Source: Neobacillus novalis NBRC 102450 (GTDB taxonomy: Bacteria; Bacillota; Bacilli; Bacillales; Cytobacillaceae). From it: a stretch of 63,355 bases of DNA. A program made the translations under genes and the position numbers. Positions 26,850 to 36,485 of the stretch are shown piece by piece; positions within the stretch are counted from its first letter, which is position 1; each line of letters starts with the position of its first letter. The stretch lies in assembly GCF_001591805.1 (NCBI RefSeq), contig NZ_BCVP01000033.1:1-63355 (forward strand), written 5' to 3'. The notes under the pieces were generated by a model, which saw nothing but the letters and a program-made list of their open reading frames with translations, was not told the origin of the DNA and did no database searches.

Positions 26850-28048
26850 TGACAACTAATAATTCCATCTCCGTAGTGTCCCCTATCATGGCAACATACA
26901 CCCGCTTCCCGGTCACGATCGTGAAGGGTAAAGGAAGCTATGTATGGGACGATCAAGAAAATAAATTCTTAGATTTCACCTCTGGTATTGCAACATGTAA
27001 CCTGGGGCATGTTCCTGAACCAGTAAAAGAAAAACTCGAAGAACAATTACAAAAACTTTGGCACTGTTCAAACCTTTATAACATTCCAAACCAAGAGCAG
27101 TTGGCTGCACTGCTTACAGGAAATAGCTGCGGTGATCAAGTCTTTTTTTGCAACAGCGGTGCAGAAGCTAACGAAGCAGCCATCAAGCTAGCAAGAAGAT
27201 ATGCAAACAAGGTTAAGGATAGCGGCTCAGCCGAAATCGTCACCTTCCAGCAATCATTCCATGGCAGAACCTTAGCCACCTTAGCAGCAACGGGTCAAGA
27301 AAAAATCCAACAGGGATTTTCACCACTCATGCCCGGGTTCAGCTACCTGCCCTTCAATGACAACGAAGCACTAGATAAACTCCAGACTATCAAGCCTGCT
27401 GCGGTACTCCTTGAACTTATCCAAGGCGAAGGTGGAGTTATTCCGGCAAATCCGGATTGGGTAAAAGAACTTGCTCAAGTTTGTAAAGAGAACAACATCC
27501 TGCTTATGGTCGACGAAATCCAAACAGGTATCGGAAGAACCGGCACCCTTTTTGCTTACGAGCAATACGGAATTGAACCGGATGTCATCAGCATAGCGAA
27601 AGGTCTTGGCTCAGGCTTTCCAATCGGAGCGATTATTGCTAAAGAGGAAGCAGCAAAGGGCTTTGAACCGGGCAGCCACGGCAGTACATTTGGCGGGAAC
27701 CCTTTAGCAACTGCTGCAGGGGTGGCGACTGTTTCACATATACTTGAAAGTAATTTACTAAACCAAGTAAACGACATTTCAAACTACTTAGAAATACAGC
27801 TTCAAAGCCTTAAAGAAAAGTACACTTTTATAAAAGATATCCGAGGCATAGGCCTTTTAAAAGGAATGGTTGTCGAAACGAATGCCTTAAAAATTGTCCA
27901 AAAAGCAATTTCAAACAATCTTCTTATTTTAACAGCGGGTCCGAATGTTGTCCGGATATTACCGCCGTTAACTGTCACAAAAGAAGAAATCAATGAGTTT
28001 ACAGACAAATTGGAAAGGTCTTTCCAAAGTATAGAGAAAGGCGAGTGA
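26849..28048 (+). CDS. argD: Acetylornithine aminotransferase
   Basis: The 399-residue class III aminotransferase converts N-acetylglutamate semialdehyde to N-acetylornithine with PLP. The PLP lysine is in SIAKGLGSGFPIGA, the cofactor aspartate in MVDEIQTGIGRTG, and GSHGSTFGGNP is the phosphate-binding block. The ATG overlaps the argB stop. Codon use here is slightly richer in GC than in argC, which is common within this operon. Confidence 0.92.
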   Translation: MTTNNSISVVSPIMATYTRFPVTIVKGKGSYVWDDQENKFLDFTSGIATCNLGHVPEPVKEKLEEQLQKLWHCSNLYNIPNQEQLAALLTGNSCGDQVFFCNSGAEANEAAIKLARRYANKVKDSGSAEIVTFQQSFHGRTLATLAATGQEKIQQGFSPLMPGFSYLPFNDNEALDKLQTIKPAAVLLELIQGEGGVIPANPDWVKELAQVCKENNILLMVDEIQTGIGRTGTLFAYEQYGIEPDVISIAKGLGSGFPIGAIIAKEEAAKGFEPGSHGSTFGGNPLATAAGVATVSHILESNLLNQVNDISNYLEIQLQSLKEKYTFIKDIRGIGLLKGMVVETNALKIVQKAISNNLLILTAGPNVVRILPPLTVTKEEINEFTDKLERSFQSIEKGE

Positions 28049-28054
28049 TGGAAC

Positions 28055-29131
28055 TTGAAACAAGGATATCTTACTTTGGAAACGGGCGAAGTTTTTGAAG
28101 GAGTCCTAATCGGTGCCGAAAAGGATTCGCTCGGGGAAGTAGTTTTTAACACAAGCATGACCGGATACCAAGAAATCATCACAGACCCTTCATATGCCGG
28201 CCAAATCATTACCTTCTGTTATCCGATTATCGGAAACTATGGAATCAATGCGATAGACGATGAAAGCATCTCACCAGCGTTATCAGGGGTCATCATTGGT
28301 GATTTATGTGAAACACCGAGCCATTATCAATCGATTAATAAATTTTCAGAAAAACTGAAACAGGCGGGAGTTCCCGGTATTGCTGGTGTTGATACAAGAC
28401 TTCTCGTCAAAACCATCCGCAGCCGCGGGACAGTTAAAGGGTACTTAAGCCATACGAAGAAAGCAAACTTGCCAACAACAGCAAAACAGGAATTTTGGGT
28501 TGAAAAAGTATCAACAAAGAAAACGCAATTTTTCAAAAACAACGGGCATCATGTTGTCCTAATTGATTTTGGTTATAAAAAATCAATCCTAAATGCCTTA
28601 TTGGAAGAAGGCTGCGCAGTGACAATTGTGCCCTACAATACCCCTTTTGAAAAAATAAAAGTCATGAATCCAGATGGCGTTCTCTTAAGCAACGGACCTG
28701 GCGATCCAATGGAACTAAAAAAGTGGTTCCCAGAAATTAAAAAAGTAAGCCAGCAATTCCCAACGCTCGGAATCTGCTTAGGGCACCAGCTTATTGCCCT
28801 TGCATATGGAGCAAAAACAGAAAAACTTGCCTACGGACATCGCGGCGGAAATCACCCGGTTAAGGAACTAACAACTGGTAAGGTCAAAATAACTGCCCAA
28901 AATCACGGCTATGTTGTTGTTGACGAAAGTATTGACGAGAGCGTTTTTGCTGTAACCTATCGAAATGTAAATGATCAATCAATTGAAGGACTGAAACATC
29001 AAAGCAATCCAATTCAAACCGTCCAATTTCATCCCGAAGCCCATCCGGGACCAAGCGATACCGAATATATTTTAAAAGATTTTGTAAAACAGTTAGCTTC
29101 ATTGGGAGAGACCGTATATGCCGCTAGATAA
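28055..29131 (+). CDS. carA: Carbamoyl-phosphate synthase small chain (arginine-specific, glutamine amidotransferase)
   Basis: The 358-residue subunit has the CPSase N-domain (TGEVFEGVLIG, FNTSMTGYQEI) and a class I glutaminase domain with the catalytic cysteine in LGICLGHQL and the histidine and glutamate in QFHPEAHPGP. It hydrolyses glutamine and hands ammonia to CarB. Location inside the arg operon marks it as the arginine-specific form, as in B. subtilis, where a second pair serves pyrimidines. The start is TTG 28055 with AAAGGCGAG upstream. carB begins 14 bases before its stop. Confidence 0.92.
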   Translation: MKQGYLTLETGEVFEGVLIGAEKDSLGEVVFNTSMTGYQEIITDPSYAGQIITFCYPIIGNYGINAIDDESISPALSGVIIGDLCETPSHYQSINKFSEKLKQAGVPGIAGVDTRLLVKTIRSRGTVKGYLSHTKKANLPTTAKQEFWVEKVSTKKTQFFKNNGHHVVLIDFGYKKSILNALLEEGCAVTIVPYNTPFEKIKVMNPDGVLLSNGPGDPMELKKWFPEIKKVSQQFPTLGICLGHQLIALAYGAKTEKLAYGHRGGNHPVKELTTGKVKITAQNHGYVVVDESIDESVFAVTYRNVNDQSIEGLKHQSNPIQTVQFHPEAHPGPSDTEYILKDFVKQLASLGETVYAAR

Positions 29132-32100
29132 AAATCTAAAAAAAGTACTTGTCATCGGATCAGGCCCGATTGTCATTGGTCAGGCAGCAGAATTTGATTA
29201 TGCCGGTACACAGGCATGCATTGCTCTCAAAGAAGAGGGAATTGAGGTCGTTTTAATCAATAATAACCCGGCTACAATCATGACAGATGAGGCTACTGCC
29301 GATAAGGTATATATTGAACCGCTAAACGTTGCAACAATTGAAAAAATTATTCAAAAAGAAAAGCCAGATGGTGTGATTGGCACCCTTGGCGGTCAAACAG
29401 GCTTGAATTTAACCGTACAGCTTTATGAACAACAATTACTAGAAAAATACAATGTTGAACTTCTTGGAACCTCTGTTGAATCGATCAAAAACGGGGAAGA
29501 CCGAGAAAAGTTTCGTAACCTGATGCTGGAAATTGGCGAACCGATACCGGATTCTGCCATTATTCACAGCTTTGCAGAAGGGGAAGCATTTGTAAAAGAA
29601 ATTGGCTTTCCCGTGATTATTCGCCCAGCCTACACCCTTGGAGGAGAGGGCGGCGGCTTTGCATACAGTGAAGAAGAACTCGAAATCGTCTTAAAGAAAG
29701 GTTTAGCGGCAAGTCCAATCCATCAAGTTCTAGTCGAAAAAAGTATTAAAGGCTGGAAGGAAATTGAATATGAGGTCATGAGGGACGCAAATGATACTTG
29801 CATCATTGTTTGCAATATGGAAAATATGGATCCTGTCGGTGTTCATACCGGTGACTCCATCGTTGTTGCACCATCGCAAACTCTTACAGATGTTCAATAT
29901 CAAATGCTCCGTGACGTTTCGATAAAAGTAATTAGAGAACTAAAGATTATCGGTGGCTGCAACATTCAGTTTGCCCTTCATCCGGAATCTAACCAATATT
30001 ACATCATTGAGGTGAACCCAAGGGTAAGCCGCTCGTCAGCCCTTGCTTCGAAAGCAACAGGCTATCCGATTGCACGAATGGCAGCAAAGTGTGCGATTGG
30101 TTATCACCTAGATGAGATTGTTAATCCAATAACAGGCAGCACCTTTGCGTCATTTGAGCCGGCGATTGACTATATTGTCATAAAACTGCCGCGCTTTCCG
30201 TTTGACAAGTTCCCAGAGGCAGACCGAACGCTCGGAACCCAAATGAAAGCTACCGGAGAAGTAATGGCAATTGACCGGACATTTGAGGGGGCACTAAACA
30301 AAGCGATTCGCTCGATGGAAATGAATGTTTATGGTCTTTGCATTGAGGGAAATAAATCTGTTGATGAGGTAATATTGTTTGAACTTCTTGAAAAAGCCAA
30401 TGACCAGCGGCTATTTCTCATTGCCGAAGCATTTAGAAGAGGAATTTCCTTTGAAAAAATTCAACAGTTGACCAGGATTGATCCATGGTTTTTGCACAAA
30501 ATTAGCTCCATTGTTGTTTTAGAAACGGAATTAGCCTCCTATCAATGGAGCAATGTTCCAATATCACTGCTGAAAGAGGCAAAACGAAACAATGTTGCTG
30601 ATAAATTATTATCACAAATTTTTAAAATCCCTGAAAAACAAATCAGAAGCAAGTGGAAAGAACTCAACTGGAAACCGGGCTATAAGATGGTTGATACTTG
30701 CTCAGCTGAATTTGATGCTGTCACACCTTACTATTACTCTACCTGGCATGGATTTGACGAGGTAGAAATCACCAACAAGAAGAAGATTCTTGTCATTGGC
30801 TCCGGTCCAATCCGAATCGGCCAGGGAATTGAATTCGATTACTGCTCGGTACACGCCGCAAAAGCCATCAAGAAAAAAGGCTATGAGGCAGTTGTTATTA
30901 ACAACAATCCTGAGACTGTTAGCACGGACTATTCCGTTGCCGATCGACTTTATTTTGAACCACTTGCTGCTGAAGATGTTCTGCATGTCATTGAAAAAGA
31001 AAACGTTGACGGAGTATTGATTCAGTTTGGCGGGCAAACGGCAATTAATCTGGCGCACGCTTTAGAAGAAGAGGGCATCAACATTTTAGGTACATCAGTT
31101 GAAAACGTTGATCGCTTAGAGGACCGGAAAGAATTTTATCAACTGCTTGAGGAATTAGTCATTCCGCATATTGAGGGTAAAGCTGTATCTCATCCTGAAG
31201 AACTGATGGAAGCTGCGGCTAATCTTGGATACCCAGTGCTGGTGAGACCATCATACGTCATTGGCGGTCAGGCGATGTTTACGATTTTTTCAAAAGAGGA
31301 ACTACAGCAATATATTATCCAGCTTGAGAAAAACTCGGAAGCTGCGATGTGGCCGTTATTAGTTGATAAATATTTGCCTGGATTAGAATGTGAGATTGAT
31401 GTCATTAGTGATGGGGAACAAATTGTCGTCCCAGGTATCTTTGAACATATTGAAAAAGCGGGCGTTCACTCCGGAGACAGTATTTCAGTGTTCCCGCCCA
31501 TTTCATTATCAGTAAAGGTCAAAGAAACGTTAATTGATTATGCTAAAAAAATTGCACTCTCAGCACCAGTCATTGGCATGATGAACATTCAATTTGTGAT
31601 TTACGAAAACAAAGTCAATATTCTTGAGGTAAACCCGCGTTCATCACGGACAGTACCGATTATTAGTAAAGTAACAGGAACTCCAATGATTGAGTGGGCG
31701 GTAAATGTTCAATTAGGTGAATCGTTAGCAGATTTGTGCCAAACGAATGGATTGTTGCCAGAACCAAATTATTTTTCGATTAAAGCACCGATTTTTTCAT
31801 CAAGTAAGCTTAAGGGAGTCGACCATGCCCTTGGACCGGAAATGAAATCAACGGGGGAAGCGCTTGGCATGGGAGTAACGTATCAAGAGGCTCTCGAAAA
31901 GTCGATTCCTTCTATTCGTAACAGCACAGAAAAAAATTATTTGTTTTGTTCCATTTCCGACCGTGATAAATCAGCTAGTCTCCCGATTATTCAGGAACTT
32001 TTAAAAAAACAATTCAAACTTGTTGCAACAGAAGGAACCGCATTATTTTTTCAACACAATGACATTTCTGTTGAACAAGTGGTGCATGACGATGCAGAAG

Positions 32101-32354
32101 TTAATGAACTTTTTCGAAAGCAGTCAATAATGGCTGTAATCAATATTCCGAATCAAGGTAGAAAAAAGCATAAATTTGGTTTTAAAATTCGCGAGCACGC
32201 TATTCGCTACAAAATACCTATATTTACACATCTAGATACAATCGAAGCAACAATCAATTTGCAAAAAGAGACGCTGGCTGATTTTGATGTACGAACAATT
32301 AGTGAGTATTATAATTTTGAAAAAAGAGGTGCTGTTCATGTTAGAAGCATATAA
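29118..32354 (+). CDS. carB: Carbamoyl-phosphate synthase large chain (arginine-specific)
   Basis: The 1078-residue protein shows the internal duplication of CarB. Two ATP-grasp halves begin with KVLVIGSGPIVIGQAAEFDY (residues 10-29) and ILVIGSGPIRIGQGIEFDY (near 555). Metal-binding EVNPRVSRSSALASKATG and EVNPRSSRTVPIISKVTG are the matching motifs. An MGS-like allosteric domain follows at about 930-1060. It makes carbamoyl phosphate from bicarbonate, ammonia and two ATP, which ArgF uses next. It overlaps carA by 14 bases and argF by 17, so the three are translationally coupled. Confidence 0.94.
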   Translation: MPLDKNLKKVLVIGSGPIVIGQAAEFDYAGTQACIALKEEGIEVVLINNNPATIMTDEATADKVYIEPLNVATIEKIIQKEKPDGVIGTLGGQTGLNLTVQLYEQQLLEKYNVELLGTSVESIKNGEDREKFRNLMLEIGEPIPDSAIIHSFAEGEAFVKEIGFPVIIRPAYTLGGEGGGFAYSEEELEIVLKKGLAASPIHQVLVEKSIKGWKEIEYEVMRDANDTCIIVCNMENMDPVGVHTGDSIVVAPSQTLTDVQYQMLRDVSIKVIRELKIIGGCNIQFALHPESNQYYIIEVNPRVSRSSALASKATGYPIARMAAKCAIGYHLDEIVNPITGSTFASFEPAIDYIVIKLPRFPFDKFPEADRTLGTQMKATGEVMAIDRTFEGALNKAIRSMEMNVYGLCIEGNKSVDEVILFELLEKANDQRLFLIAEAFRRGISFEKIQQLTRIDPWFLHKISSIVVLETELASYQWSNVPISLLKEAKRNNVADKLLSQIFKIPEKQIRSKWKELNWKPGYKMVDTCSAEFDAVTPYYYSTWHGFDEVEITNKKKILVIGSGPIRIGQGIEFDYCSVHAAKAIKKKGYEAVVINNNPETVSTDYSVADRLYFEPLAAEDVLHVIEKENVDGVLIQFGGQTAINLAHALEEEGINILGTSVENVDRLEDRKEFYQLLEELVIPHIEGKAVSHPEELMEAAANLGYPVLVRPSYVIGGQAMFTIFSKEELQQYIIQLEKNSEAAMWPLLVDKYLPGLECEIDVISDGEQIVVPGIFEHIEKAGVHSGDSISVFPPISLSVKVKETLIDYAKKIALSAPVIGMMNIQFVIYENKVNILEVNPRSSRTVPIISKVTGTPMIEWAVNVQLGESLADLCQTNGLLPEPNYFSIKAPIFSSSKLKGVDHALGPEMKSTGEALGMGVTYQEALEKSIPSIRNSTEKNYLFCSISDRDKSASLPIIQELLKKQFKLVATEGTALFFQHNDISVEQVVHDDAEVNELFRKQSIMAVINIPNQGRKKHKFGFKIREHAIRYKIPIFTHLDTIEATINLQKETLADFDVRTISEYYNFEKRGAVHVRSI

Positions 32355-33318
32355 ATTGAAGGAAATAAGTAATAACGAGAGCATTCAATTTAACGGAAAA
32401 GACTTTTTACAGCTTTCAGATTTCAGTTCAGACGAAATCCTCTATCTTCTTAACGAGGCACAAGAATTGAAGGACTTACAAAAACAAGGAAAACCGCACC
32501 CGTTCTTAAGCGGAAAAGTCTTAGGAATGATTTTTGAAAAATCTTCAACACGTACGAGAGTTTCATTTGAGGTTGGGATGCTGCAGCTTGGCGGACATGC
32601 GATTTTCCTTAGTTCAAAAGACCTTCAGCTTGGCAGGGGAGAAAGTATCTCTGATACAGGAAAAGTATTATCGCGTTATGTCGATGGCATCATGATCCGC
32701 ACGTTTTCGCACGAATCGGTTGAAGAATTGGCGGAGAATGCCTCAATCCCTGTCATAAATGGTTTAACAGACCTTCAGCATCCATGCCAGGTATTGGCCG
32801 ACCTGCTGACCATTCTCGAACATAAGGGAAAATTGGCCGGATTAAAGATGTGCTATCTGGGAGACGGAAACAACAATATGGCGCATTCACTTATGGAAGG
32901 TGCAATTAAAGTTGGAATGGATATAAGCATTGCCTGCCCGCTAGGCTATCTGCCGGATGGTAAAGTTACAGAAAAGGCAATTAAAGCAGGTAAATTGACG
33001 GGAAGTACGGTTATGTTAACAAATAGTCCGCAGGAAGCTGTTAAAGACGCAGATGTCATCGTTACCGATGTGTGGACTAGTATGGGGCAGGAAGAGGAAG
33101 CTGCAATAAGAGTGAAGACTTTCAAGGATTATCAAGTAAATGAGGAGCTGTGTAAACACGCTAAAAGTGATTTTATCTTCTTGCATTGTCTGCCAGCCCA
33201 TCGCGGTGAAGAGGTAACCGCCGAGATCATCGATGGACCTCATTCGGTCGTTTTTGATGAAGCAGAGAACCGCTTACATGCTCAAAAAGCAATTTTAAAA
33301 TTATTACTAGCGAAATAG
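32338..33318 (+). CDS. argF: Ornithine carbamoyltransferase
   Basis: The 326-residue enzyme joins carbamoyl phosphate and ornithine to citrulline. The carbamoyl-phosphate loop is EKSSTRTRVSFE, and HPCQVLAD and HCLPAHRGEE (ornithine and catalytic cysteine region) are intact. Start ATG 32338 has AGAGGTG 7 bases upstream and lies inside the end of carB. It is the last gene of the operon. No clear hairpin follows; the argG promoter begins within 25 bases. Confidence 0.93.
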   Translation: MLEAYKLKEISNNESIQFNGKDFLQLSDFSSDEILYLLNEAQELKDLQKQGKPHPFLSGKVLGMIFEKSSTRTRVSFEVGMLQLGGHAIFLSSKDLQLGRGESISDTGKVLSRYVDGIMIRTFSHESVEELAENASIPVINGLTDLQHPCQVLADLLTILEHKGKLAGLKMCYLGDGNNNMAHSLMEGAIKVGMDISIACPLGYLPDGKVTEKAIKAGKLTGSTVMLTNSPQEAVKDADVIVTDVWTSMGQEEEAAIRVKTFKDYQVNEELCKHAKSDFIFLHCLPAHRGEEVTAEIIDGPHSVVFDEAENRLHAQKAILKLLLAK

Positions 33319-33341
33319 TATTTATTTTTTTGAGATTTGTT

Positions 33342-33373
33342 GTATAATAATTCTATTGGATGAATATTAATAC
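33342..33373 (+). promoter_or_regulatory. argG promoter -10 within an ARG-box-like palindrome
   Basis: GTATAATAATTC (33342-33353) and GAATATTAATAC (33362-33373) form an imperfect inverted repeat like the one at argC. TATAAT (33343-33348) inside the left arm is a good -10. The -35 region is poor. The repressed configuration matches that of argC, so both transcription units should respond to arginine through ArgR/AhrC. Confidence 0.5.
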
Positions 33374-33397
33374 AAACGAATATAAGGGAGAATACAG

Positions 33398-34609
33398 ATG
33401 ACTAAGGAAAAAATTGTTTTAGCCTATTCAGGCGGGTTGGATACATCGGTATCAGTAAAATGGATTCAGGAAAAATATGGCTATGATGTGATTGCCTTAG
33501 GCCTTGACGTAGGAGAAGGGAAAGACCTTGAAGCTATTAAAAACAAAGCTTTAAATGTTGGCGCAATTAAAGCCATAATGATTGATGCGAAAGAATTGTT
33601 AGCCAAAGAATATATTATTCCAGCATTAAAGGCTAATTGTTTATATGAAGGTAAGTACCCGTTATCCTCTGCGCTTTCAAGACCGCTTATTTCAAAATTA
33701 TTGGTCGAAGTTGCGGAAAAAGAGGGTGCTACAGCTGTTGCACACGGTTGTACCGGAAAAGGGAATGATCAAGTCCGTTTTGAAGTTTCGATTCAGGCGT
33801 TAAACCCAAGCTTAAAGGTGGTTGCTCCGGTTCGTGAATGGGGCATGACACGTGACGAGGAGATTGCATACGCGACTGAAAATGAGATTCCGATTCCCGT
33901 TGATTTAGATAATCCATTTTCGATAGACGCTAACATTTGGGGACGCGCTTGTGAGGCAGGTGTTCTTGAAAATCCATGGGCCGAGGCACCTGAGGCAGCG
34001 TTTGATTGGACGAATCCAATTGAATTAACACCAGATGCAGCGGAATATGTGGAAATTGAATTTGAACTAGGCGTCCCTGTTGCCCTAAATGGCGAACAGC
34101 TTCCTCTTGTTCAGCTAATTGAAAACTTAAATGCGCTAGGCGGCAAGCACGGTGTGGGCCGTATTGATCATATCGAAAATAGATTAGTAGGCATTAAATC
34201 ACGTGAAGTGTATGAAAATCCAGCTGCGTTAATTTTAATTAATGCTCATAAAGAATTAGAATTTCTAACCTTGACTCGTGAGGTCACGCAATTTAAAACA
34301 CAGGTTGAACAGCAGATGGCAAAAATTATTTACGAAGGGCTTTGGTATTCACCGCTAAAAATGGCACTTGATGCCTTTATAGATGAAACACAAAAGGTGG
34401 TGTCAGGCACCATCCGCGTTAAGCTTCATAAAGGGAACCATACCGTGGTTGGACGTAAATCCGCTCACAGTCTTTACAATGAGGAACTAGCAACCTACTC
34501 AAAAGGAGATGCGTTTGATCATAATGCGGCAGTTGGTTTTATTAAACTATGGGGTCTGCCGACGAAGGTATATTCAGAGGTTAATAAAAAGGAATCAGTT
34601 CTAAAATAA
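33398..34609 (+). CDS. argG: Argininosuccinate synthase
   Basis: The 403-residue enzyme condenses citrulline and aspartate with ATP. The N-terminal PP-loop AYSGGLDTSVSVKW is intact, as are AHGCTGKGNDQVRFE and GRACEAGVLENPW. Start ATG 33398 follows AAGGGAG. It has its own promoter and is followed by a hairpin before argH, so argG and argH may be separate units or linked by read-through. Confidence 0.94.
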   Translation: MTKEKIVLAYSGGLDTSVSVKWIQEKYGYDVIALGLDVGEGKDLEAIKNKALNVGAIKAIMIDAKELLAKEYIIPALKANCLYEGKYPLSSALSRPLISKLLVEVAEKEGATAVAHGCTGKGNDQVRFEVSIQALNPSLKVVAPVREWGMTRDEEIAYATENEIPIPVDLDNPFSIDANIWGRACEAGVLENPWAEAPEAAFDWTNPIELTPDAAEYVEIEFELGVPVALNGEQLPLVQLIENLNALGGKHGVGRIDHIENRLVGIKSREVYENPAALILINAHKELEFLTLTREVTQFKTQVEQQMAKIIYEGLWYSPLKMALDAFIDETQKVVSGTIRVKLHKGNHTVVGRKSAHSLYNEELATYSKGDAFDHNAAVGFIKLWGLPTKVYSEVNKKESVLK

Positions 34610-34623
34610 CATGAAGAGTAAGT

Positions 34624-34649
34624 GCCCTCGAACCTTGAAATTCGAGGGC
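34624..34649 (+). terminator. Hairpin between argG and argH
   Basis: GCCCTCGAA (34624-34632) pairs perfectly with TTCGAGGGC (34641-34649), loop of 8 bases. The following sequence is aactttctt, only moderately T-rich, so termination may be partial. Confidence 0.65.
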
Positions 34650-34741
34650 AACTTTCTTACTAGATAAATTAGCGGTATTTTGCGATTCGCCGATAAAATA
34701 TAAAAAACAAAAAATAGCCCAGTTTGAAGGGAGAAAAACAC

Positions 34742-36130
34742 ATGTCTAAGCTATGGGGCGGACGTTTTACAAAGGAAACAAATAAATTAGTGGAAGAATT
34801 CACTGCTTCCATCTCTTTTGATCAAAAACTAGCAAAAGAGGATATTGCCGGAAGCCTTGCCCATGTCCAAATGCTGGGGGAATGCGGCATCATCCCGATG
34901 GAGGATGCTAATAAAATCAAGGATGGCCTTCTATCTATTAAAAAGATGTTAGTGGATCACGAGGTCGAGTTTTTAGTAGAAGATGAAGATATTCACATGA
35001 ATATTGAAAAACTATTGATTGAAAAAATTGGCCCTGTCGGCGGTAAGCTCCATACAGGACGCAGCCGCAATGACCAAGTAGCAACGGATATGCATCTTTA
35101 TTTGAGAACGAAAACGACGGAACTAGTTAAATTGCTTGAAGATGTCCAGCAGGCCTTAATCGGGCAGGCGAAAGAGAATGTGCAAACGTTGATTCCAGGG
35201 TATACACATTTGCAGCGTGCACAGCCTGTTTCCTTTGCCCATCATTTAATGGCTTATTTTTGGATGTTTGAACGTGATAAAGAGAGACTGTTAGATTCTC
35301 TAAAACGGATTAACTGGCTTCCTCTAGGATCTGGTGCCTTGGCAGGGACAACCTTCCCGATTAACCGTGAACGTGTGGCAGAACTGCTAGGGTTCGAAAC
35401 GGTGTATCCAAACAGTATGGATGCCGTCAGTGACCGCGATTTTATACTCGAATTTTTATCGATTGGTTCCATCATTATGACGCATATTTCCAGGTTTTCT
35501 GAAGAATTGGTTATTTGGTCTAGTCAGGAATTTCAATTTATAGAGTTGGACGATTCCTTCTGCACAGGCTCAAGTATTATGCCGCAAAAAAAGAACCCCG
35601 ATGTACCGGAGTTGCTTCGTGGGAAGACAGGACGCACATATGGCAATTTGATAGGATTGTTAACTGTGCTAAAAGGTTTACCGCTAGCTTACAACAAGGA
35701 CTTGCAGGAAGATAAGGAAGGCATGTTTGATACGGTTGAAACGCTTGAAGGCTCTTTAAAACTATTGGCACCGATGATCGAAACGATGACCGTAAATAAA
35801 GATGTGATGCGAAAGGTAATCAACAATGACTTTTCCAATGCGACAGATATTGCCGATTACTTAGTCCGAAAAGGGCTGCCATTTCGCGAAGCCCATGAAG
35901 TTATTGGAAAAATTGTGTTGTTTGCAATTCAATCTAACAAATTTTTGCTGGATTTAACGTTCGAAGAATTTCAGGAGTTTAGTCCCTTATTTGAAGACGA
36001 CATTTACACGGTTTTGGCTCCTGAGCATGTAGTTGCGGTTCGTAACAGCTTTGGCGGAACAGCGCCGGATCAGGTGATGAAACAAATTAAGCTGGCGGAG
36101 AATTTGGTAACACGTTCAATTCGAAGGTAG
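34742..36130 (+). CDS. argH: Argininosuccinate lyase
   Basis: The 462-residue enzyme splits argininosuccinate to arginine and fumarate. The superfamily signature GSSIMPQKKNPD (serine loop) near residue 280, TGRSRNDQVATD and GYTHLQRAQPVSFAHH are present. Start ATG 34742 follows GAAGGGAG; a TTG at 34724 precedes that site. It completes the arginine pathway from glutamate within 12.4 kb. No strong terminator was seen before the methionine-pathway promoter downstream. Confidence 0.94.
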   Translation: MSKLWGGRFTKETNKLVEEFTASISFDQKLAKEDIAGSLAHVQMLGECGIIPMEDANKIKDGLLSIKKMLVDHEVEFLVEDEDIHMNIEKLLIEKIGPVGGKLHTGRSRNDQVATDMHLYLRTKTTELVKLLEDVQQALIGQAKENVQTLIPGYTHLQRAQPVSFAHHLMAYFWMFERDKERLLDSLKRINWLPLGSGALAGTTFPINRERVAELLGFETVYPNSMDAVSDRDFILEFLSIGSIIMTHISRFSEELVIWSSQEFQFIELDDSFCTGSSIMPQKKNPDVPELLRGKTGRTYGNLIGLLTVLKGLPLAYNKDLQEDKEGMFDTVETLEGSLKLLAPMIETMTVNKDVMRKVINNDFSNATDIADYLVRKGLPFREAHEVIGKIVLFAIQSNKFLLDLTFEEFQEFSPLFEDDIYTVLAPEHVVAVRNSFGGTAPDQVMKQIKLAENLVTRSIRR

Positions 36131-36155
36131 AACCCTGTTAGGAGTTTTGCCATCC

Positions 36156-36187
36156 AATGAGCGAATTTTGTAATTAAATGAGCGAAT
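36156..36187 (+). repeat. Short direct repeat AATGAGCGAAT
   Basis: AATGAGCGAAT occurs at 36156-36166 and 36177-36187, separated by 10 bases, in the gap after argH. It may be a decayed copy of a dispersed intergenic repeat or a remnant of two half-sites. No function can be assigned. Confidence 0.5.
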
Positions 36188-36231
36188 CAAAGAAAGCAAC
36201 CATTTTTGAAGAGCCTTACTAAAAATGCCTA

Positions 36232-36260
36232 TTGACATTAACTGAAGATTCAGCTAACAT
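36232..36260 (+). promoter_or_regulatory. Promoter of the S-box leader and hom
   Basis: TTGACA (36232-36237), 17 bases and TAACAT (36255-36260) form a good sigma-A promoter about 35 bases before the riboswitch. Confidence 0.7.
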
Positions 36261-36300
36261 ACTTTTTATATGTTGGAAAATAAATGAAAAGTAAATAAAA

Positions 36301-36447
36301 CTCTTATCGAGAGCGGCGGAGGGACTAGGCCCGATGAAGCCCGGCAACCATCAAGGTAATCCTTGAAAAGGTGCTAATTCCAGCAGGTTATTTAACCTGG
36401 AAGATAAGAGGAGGAAACTAACCCTCTTCTTATGAAGAGGGTTTTTC
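36301..36447 (+). promoter_or_regulatory. SAM-I (S-box) riboswitch with terminator
   Basis: The P1 helix is CTCTTATC (36301-36308) with GATAAGAG (36403-36410). Between them are the S-box core blocks GAGGGACTGGCCC-like (GGAGGGACTAGGCCC), GATGAAGCCCGGCAACC and AAGGTGCTAATTCC. The expression platform is a terminator, ACCCTCTTC (36421-36429) with GAAGAGGGT (36434-36442), followed by TTTTCTC. With S-adenosylmethionine bound, P1 forms and the terminator stops transcription of hom. Confidence 0.95.
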
Positions 36448-36485
36448 TCATTTGATCATTAAGCCATTTGGAAGGGTGGATATAC

